Source of the DNA: Zerene cesonia
Lineage: Eukaryota; Arthropoda; Insecta; Lepidoptera; Pieridae
Direction of reading: 5' to 3'
Assembly: GCF_012273895.1 (NCBI RefSeq)
Contig: NC_052112.1
Coordinates: forward strand, 1,178,001 to 1,242,000
DNA: 64,000 nucleotides
Position numbers and translations under genes: made by a program
The notes under the pieces: model-generated
The model's input: the letters and a program-made list of their open reading frames with translations, nothing else
Database searches by the model: none
Told to the model about the DNA's origin: nothing
Part shown: one piece after another, positions 60,301 through 64,000 of the stretch
Layout of the letters: each line of letters starts with the position of its first letter
Position numbering within the stretch: position 1 is the stretch's first letter

Positions 60301-60999
60301 CATGCCTTTAGTATGAAATAATGCTATATATATGTCAACACTTAGGTACATTAAACCGAGGAAATTTTTGTATTTTTGTATATTTGTAATGTTTTCACGT
60401 AAAAACCTGTCGTGCATTTCCTTTCCTGTAGGAATTCAGGACTTTCAGATTTCTATCTAGAAATAAGGCCGCCTTTTGTACGAAATATCATTGTGCCATT
60501 ATTTTGTATAAACTTTACTTTCTGTTTTGTACAATAAAGTATTACTAGCTGTGACCCGCGGTTGAAACCGCGTAAGCGTGCTGCGTAACCGTATCCCGTA
60601 GGAATATCGGTATAAAAAGTGCCTATGTGTTATTTCAGTTGTCCAGCTATCTATGAAGCAAAATATTAAAAATATAAAAATATTCACCAATAGATGTCAG
60701 GAAAAAAAAACACGAATATGACATTTTCTAAAAAAAATTCCTAGCTAGATCGATTTATCGCCCCCGAAACCCCCTGTATACTAAATTTCATGAAAATCGT
60801 TGGAGCCGATTCCGAAATTCCAATTATATATATATATATATATATATACAAGAATTGCTCGTTTAAAGGTATAAGATAAATAAATATAAACCTCCAGACC
60901 AATTCCAAAATTCTTTCACTGTTAGAAAGCTGTGCTGTGCTACCCCGGGGGAAGACGACACGAACAGCCAGTCTAATATAAACATAATATAAGGATATT

Positions 61000-61030
<31 letters not shown>

Positions 61031-62654
61031 AACATTTATTTGTCAGGGACAGCACAACACACCAATGATAGAAATTNNNNNNNNNNNNNNNNNNNNNNNN
61101 NNNNNNNNNNNNNNNNNNNNNNNNNNNNNNNNNNNNNNNNNNNNNNNNNNNNNNNNNNNNNNNNNNNNNNNNNNNNNNNNNNNNNNNNNNNNNNNNNNNN
61201 NNNNNNNNNNNNNNNNNNNNNNNNNNNNNNNNNNNNNNNNNNNNNNNNNNNNNNNNNNNNNNNNNNNNNNNNNNNNNNNNNNNNNNNNNNNNNNNNNNNN
61301 NNNNNNNNNNNNNNNNNNNNNNNNNNNNNNNNNNNNNNNNNNNNNNNNNNNNNNNNNNNNNNNNNNNNNNNNNNNNNNNNNNNNNNNNNNNNNNNNNNNN
61401 NNNNNNNNNNNNNNNNNNNNNNNNNNNNNNNNNNNNNNNNNNNNNNNNNNNNNNNNNNNNNNNNNNNNNNNNNNNNNNNNNNNNNNNNNNNNNNNNNNNN
61501 NNNNNNNNNNNNNNNNNNNNNNNNNNNNNNNNNNNNNNNNNNNNNNNNNNNNNNNNNNNNNNNNNNNNNNNNNNNNNNNNNNNNNNNNNNNNNNNNNNNN
61601 NNNNNNNNNNNNNNNNNNNNNNNNNNNNNNNNNNNNNNNNNNNNNNNNNNNNNNNNNNNNNNNNNNNNNNNNNNNNNNNNNNNNNNNNNNNNNNNNNNNN
61701 NNNNNNNNNNNNNNNNNNNNNNNNNNNNNNNNNNNNNNNNNNNNNNNNNNNNNNNNNNNNNNNNNNNNNNNNNNNNNNNNNNNNNNNNNNNNNNNNNNNN
61801 NNNNNNNNNNNNNNNNNNNNNNNNNNNNNNNNNNNNNNNNNNNNNNNNNNNNNNNNNNNNNNNNNNNNNNNNNNNNNNNNNNNNNNNNNNNNNNNNNNNN
61901 NNNNNNNNNNNNNNNNNNNNNNNNNNNNNNNNNNNNNNNNNNNNNNNNNNNNNNNNNNNNNNNNNNNNNNNNNNNNNNNNNNNNNNNNNNNNNNNNNNNN
62001 NNNNNNNNNNNNNNNNNNNNNNNNNNNNNNNNNNNNNNNNNNNNNNNNNNNNNNNNNNNNNNNNNNNNNNNNNNNNGGTTTTCGCCTTTTGTTTCTGGGA
62101 AGCCAGTAATTTCGACGTCATTCATTAGGTTTCGTTGCTCAGATTCGTTTAACTATTTTATTATTATTACGCGGTAGACATGGATTGTGAATAGGACAAT
62201 TTCGGTTCCAGTCCTTTGATGGTTATATACAAATCCATATAGAATGAGTGATTATGGAGGAACTATGGAAAATTAACTTTTCTTTTTCAATATTCATTCT
62301 TTAACCAAAAGTTTATGTTAGACAAAATGGTTATTGGATATTTTGTTTGACTTGTTTACTCAAACATTTTTAATAAATAGTGCTACTTTAAAACCGCTTT
62401 TGAGACATGTTTTCGAATTACTCAACCTTTACATCAAGATTTGGTTTTCATTTTAAACCAAGGCAATAGCCTAAAACAGTTTTTTAGTTTTGTTTCATCT
62501 GCAGGTGCTAAAAACGAGGCCAGTCAGTATGGTGGTGCAGTGGAGTGAAGTGCGCACCGCGTGGCAAGACAGCGACTTCATCACGGAGTGCCTGTGTTGG
62601 CACAACGTGTACCGCCAGCGGCATGGTGCTCCGCAACTGTACATGGCGCCTGAG
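48384..62654 (+). CDS. CAP-superfamily (GAPR-1-like) protein, first four coding exons, 3' partial
   Basis: Exons 48384-48574, 50761-50904, 52206-52290 and 62505-62654 join in phase to 190 codons; the gene runs on past 64000. Exon 4 opens a CAP (SCP/PR-1) domain: FITECLCWHNVYRQRHGAPQ fits the ECLxxHNxYRxxHGxPxL start of Golgi-associated PR-1 proteins such as GLIPR2. Ahead of it lies an unusual extension of about 155 residues: basic and polar, with PPTP and SMLVNNNY in exon 1, Pro-rich RNAQPSPMPLLTLCGAPPPS in exon 2 and a Lys/Glu-rich exon 3. There is no signal peptide, so an intracellular protein is likely. Most of the CAP domain lies to the right of the window, so activity cannot be judged. 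Intron 3 is over 10 kb, repeat-laden and crosses the N gap, which could hide another exon. Confidence 0.75.
49487..49680 (-). mobile_element. Helitron-like element, near full length
   Basis: Minus strand: start near TACTAATATTATAAATGCGA, GCAAAAACTACTGAACCGAT, TATTCCGATATTCCTACGGG, end GCGGGGCGCAGCTAG. Same sub-family as 34503 and 53797. It lies in intron 1 of the CAP gene. Confidence 0.65.
51148..51325 (-). mobile_element. Helitron-like element, CTAG end
   Basis: The minus-strand end is CGCCGGGTCAGCTAG. The interior has GGCCCGATTTTTATAATATT and GGCCGATTTTGATAATGTT, a duplicated phrase. Related at its end to the 547 copy. It lies in intron 2 of the CAP gene. Confidence 0.5.
52352..52558 (+). 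mobile_element. Helitron-like element, CTAA end
   Basis: TACTAATATTATCAATGCGA start, GCAAAAACTACTGAACCGAT, TATCCCGATATTCCTACGGG, and an end GCAGGGCGCAGCTAA followed by T. It lies just 60 bases after CAP exon 3. Confidence 0.65.
52976..53240 (+). mobile_element. Helitron-like element, diverged
   Basis: Starts TCTATACTAATGATACAAAG (TC preceded by A), has the GAAGAGTTTGTTTATTTGTT head and the ACCGCCCGTGGCTTTGCACG piece near 53080. It continues into a CATCAAAACCCGTTGTTTAG tail. Its right end is unclear. Confidence 0.45.
53797..53997 (+). mobile_element. Helitron-like element, near full length
   Basis: Starts near CCTACTAATATGATAAATGC, has GATAGCTGGACAACTGGAAT and TATCCCGATATCCCTACGGG, and ends GTGAAACCGCGGGGCGCAGCTAG followed by T. 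One of the best preserved copies; it lies in CAP intron 3. Confidence 0.7.
54450..54765 (+). repeat. Interspersed repeat family R, near-complete copy
   Basis: TTTTTATGTCATAGCGAGCA, CTGAGCTGGTAGTTTGCCTG, CCGCCCATTAACATTCGCAG, a small palindrome (CATTCGCAGAG with CTCTGCGAATG), a GGAAAG-rich middle, and ACATCCCCGGTGCTAGCTGG with GTGCTCGACTCC at the end. Same order as 29695-30045. Confidence 0.65.
55855..55970 (-). mobile_element. tRNA-derived SINE (family B), tail half
   Basis: The minus strand reads AAGCCACAAGGCTGATCACC, TACTTGTCCC, CGATCAGTGATACAGATG and CCCATACCTCACTAGGGGAC. This is the body of the SINE at 59488-59700 without its tRNA-like head. Confidence 0.65.
56211..56386 (-). mobile_element. 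Helitron-like element, diverged
   Basis: Minus-strand start near TGATATTATAAACGCGATAG and end with GGGGCATACCCCGGG (a small perfect palindrome) followed by ACTAAGAGCTAG. Its GC end differs from the main family. Confidence 0.45.
56405..56600. repeat. tRNA-like palindromic repeat, second locus
   Basis: The AT-rich arm TTTTTAGTTTTATAGCATTG, the full inverted tRNA-like unit (56474-56553) and a partial forward unit (GACCGAGAGGCTAGGCGTTG, 56555-56582) repeat the plan of 1811-2031. Here both arms have changed: one A-for-G change in the T-loop part and a lost right arm tail. It is an independent, older insertion of the same family. Confidence 0.75.
56626..56705 (+). mobile_element. tRNA-derived SINE (family B), head only
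   Basis: CTCCTTGGTACACTGGTTAA, GCGTAGAACCGAATGGTCGC and the box-B-like GGGTTCGATTCCCCCC are the head of the 59488 SINE. It directly follows the palindromic repeat. Confidence 0.65.
58430..58745 (+). mobile_element. Helitron-like element, longer sub-family
   Basis: ACTATTAATATTATAAATGC start, CGCCTAAACCACTGAACCAA, a repeated TGAAATTTGGTATG(G/A)AGAT phrase, and ACGCGGGCGAAGCTGCGGGC before an end GAAAGCTAG followed by T. This is 316 bp with an internal duplication. Confidence 0.6.
59120..59278 (-). mobile_element. Helitron-like element, truncated
   Basis: Minus-strand end GTGAAACCGCGGGGCGCAGCTAG, with TATCCCGATATTCCTACGGA and AAAACTGCTGAACCGATTGC. Its 5' part is replaced by ATATCCTAC repeats. 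A further fragment (59300-59400) follows. Confidence 0.6.
59488..59700 (+). mobile_element. tRNA-derived SINE (family B), best copy
   Basis: The head is GCCTCCTTGGTACAGTGGTA (box A type), GCGTAGAACCGAGGGGTCCT and GGGTTCGATTCCCGGTGGGA (box B type). The body is GGCTGATCACCTACTTGTCC, GATCAGTGAAACAGATG and CCCAGTAGGGGACACGGGAC. It has an internal A-run after the head. Other copies: 7185, 35870 (inverted), 55855 (inverted), 56626. Confidence 0.8.
60545..60668 (-). mobile_element. Helitron-like element, truncated
   Basis: Minus-strand end TTTCAACCGCGGGTCACAGCTAG, with TATACCGATATTCCTACGGG and ATAGCTGGACAACTGAAATA. The 5' half is missing. Confidence 0.55.
60827..60849 (+). repeat. (TA)n microsatellite
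   Basis: About 11 tandem TA units lie within a diverged repeat whose flank contains CATGAAAATCGTTGGAGCCG. Confidence 0.85.
60998..61076 (+). repeat. (GAAA)n microsatellite with conserved flank, cut by the gap
   Basis: About eight GAAA units are followed by CATTTATTTGTCAGGGACAG and then the N run. The same order, (GAAA)n then ACATTTATTTTGACA, occurs at 29070-29130. The unread element probably continues into the gap. Confidence 0.7.
61077..62076. other. Assembly gap, exactly 1,000 N
   Basis: A round number of N suggests a scaffold join of unknown true size. It lies in the long intron before CAP exon 4. Every open frame reported through it is an artefact. Confidence 0.98.
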
Positions 62655-64000
62655 GTGAGCTTCGAGTACTACCTACTGTATCACGTTCTGTAGGTGCGGG
62701 ACATGGACGAACTTGCTAACCAGCTAACCAACCACTTTCCATGGGGCAGGATTAGTGAGAAGATTCACTTTGTAGTTAAATTCCGTTCAGCATTCGAGGC
62801 GTAGGAGTTAAAGTTATATATTTTTTGACCAGTTATTGTGTTATGTAGCTACCTACGACTCGAACATTTAGTTCATTTCTTTTGAGAATTCCACGCGTAA
62901 AAGACGGAAGTTAGAATTAAATCCTAGAATTGTAATTGGTCTGCTTTTTTCTTAGACATGGTTATAAAATAGAAAAAGTAAAAATTTGTCCGTTCTCGGT
63001 TTCAAAATAATATTGACTGAAACGAATACTAAATACTTTATTTGGGACTTTATTTTACACGTGTACCCATTCAGGTCACTGACAAACTCTACGGGGAATA
63101 CCTGAGCGATTAATACTATCAGCTTATGTCAAAGGATTTCTCGAAATTAATTAAGATCTAGATATACCGTCCGAGGAAAAAATATAATTTTAAACTTTAT
63201 GTACCTATTTTTGTTTAATATAGTTGCATTGGCCACGTGTTGAGCTTTATGGCAAATAATTGTCATTTGAAAACTGAAATATTCTAGATTCTAACGCCAT
63301 CGCTAATACAAACGTGCAGCTTCGCCATTGTTAACAAAATACGTAGGTTTCGTTAACGAGCACGCAATTATAAGTTTCCTTGCAATTAAAATACGTCATA
63401 ATGAGCGACCTTTTCATAAGCCTTGTTAGAATCGCGCAAACTTTTTACGAGAAAATTCCAACTGCGTAAATATTAAAATAGTTGAGAGGAGCAATGCGAG
63501 CGGAATAATGGCTTCATTCATGGGCTCGAGGAACGCTCTGCAAACACCTCGTTTAATTTACTTCTGTTCAAATTTATGCGAAGTGTACTGAATATTTCAT
63601 TCGCTGTCATTAGAGATTATTTTTGCAAAACAAAACTATGGTACAAGTAACTTTATATTCATTTTACATAAATTACTTATTCTTATCCTACGTCATCATC
63701 ATGGCATCATCCTACGAAAGTATATATATAGAATCAATGACTGGCAATGTTTTTTAACCGCTAAAACACTGTAATTTTCTTTTATGGCTGCTTTGGAGGA
63801 ATATGTTTTTAACAATTAATCAAATTGGCAAATATCCTGTTATTTTTAATCATGTCGTCCTCTTAACGCACAGCTTCATTTAATAACTACGTTTTAACTA
63901 CGTAGCTCCACCCGTATGTATAAATATACATATAGTCGATTACATATAAATGTAATCGACTCTTTAAGACATGATTTTAGCTCACTTTGAATGGATATAT
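62655..64000. other. Start of the next CAP-gene intron, nothing else seen
   Basis: AT-rich, with no protein-like frame. A perfect 12-bp hairpin lies at 63934-63961 (arms AGTCGATTACAT and its reverse complement, loop ATAA). Confidence 0.5.

Noticed and set aside
61036..62177. Several open frames of about 360 codons
   Set aside because: They consist almost wholly of the 1,000-N gap.

Overview
This is a eukaryotic, intron-rich, AT-rich window from an insect, most likely a lepidopteran (butterfly or moth). The gene models have short phased exons with GT/AG junctions. The non-coding DNA is full of repeat types typical of Lepidoptera: Helitron-like short elements ending in CTAG/CTAA next to a small 3' hairpin, several tRNA-derived SINE families, and (GAAA)n-associated repeats. 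The species cannot be fixed from the sequence alone. A run of exactly 1,000 N marks a scaffold gap at 61077-62076.

Layout, left to right. (1) The last two coding exons of Surf4 (cargo receptor, + strand, 998-2276), with a striking tRNA-like palindromic repeat cluster in the intron between them. (2) A head-to-head pair sharing a 575 bp interval: NUBPL/Ind1 (complex I Fe-S assembly, - strand, 5 exons, 316 aa) and a C6orf136/DUF2358 homologue (+ strand, 8 exons, 377 aa). (3) A roughly 4.4 kb gene-free stretch, then MVB12 (ESCRT-I subunit, + strand, 5 exons, 340 aa). (4) SMG7 (nonsense-mediated decay factor, - strand, 18 exons, 1,118 aa, 27043-39390). (5) Two tandem - strand SPOP-like BTB/BACK genes, each a tiny first exon plus one large exon (334 and 359 aa). 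(6) The first four coding exons of a + strand CAP-superfamily (GAPR-1-like) gene running off the right edge, interrupted by a 10 kb repeat-filled intron with the gap.

All complete models were built by hand. Reading phase was checked at every junction and the products compared with family knowledge; no database search was run. Apart from the functional hint of the NUBPL/C6orf136 pair (both probably mitochondrial), the genes look like independent housekeeping loci rather than a pathway cluster.

The most unusual signals are: a 76-bp perfect inverted repeat around a tRNA-like unit (1811-2031); a tandem partial duplication of SMG7 exon 9 whose second donor would produce an immediate stop codon; a perfect 55-bp inverted repeat (18632-18757); and a five-codon upstream ORF overlapping the CAP gene's start codon as ATGA.
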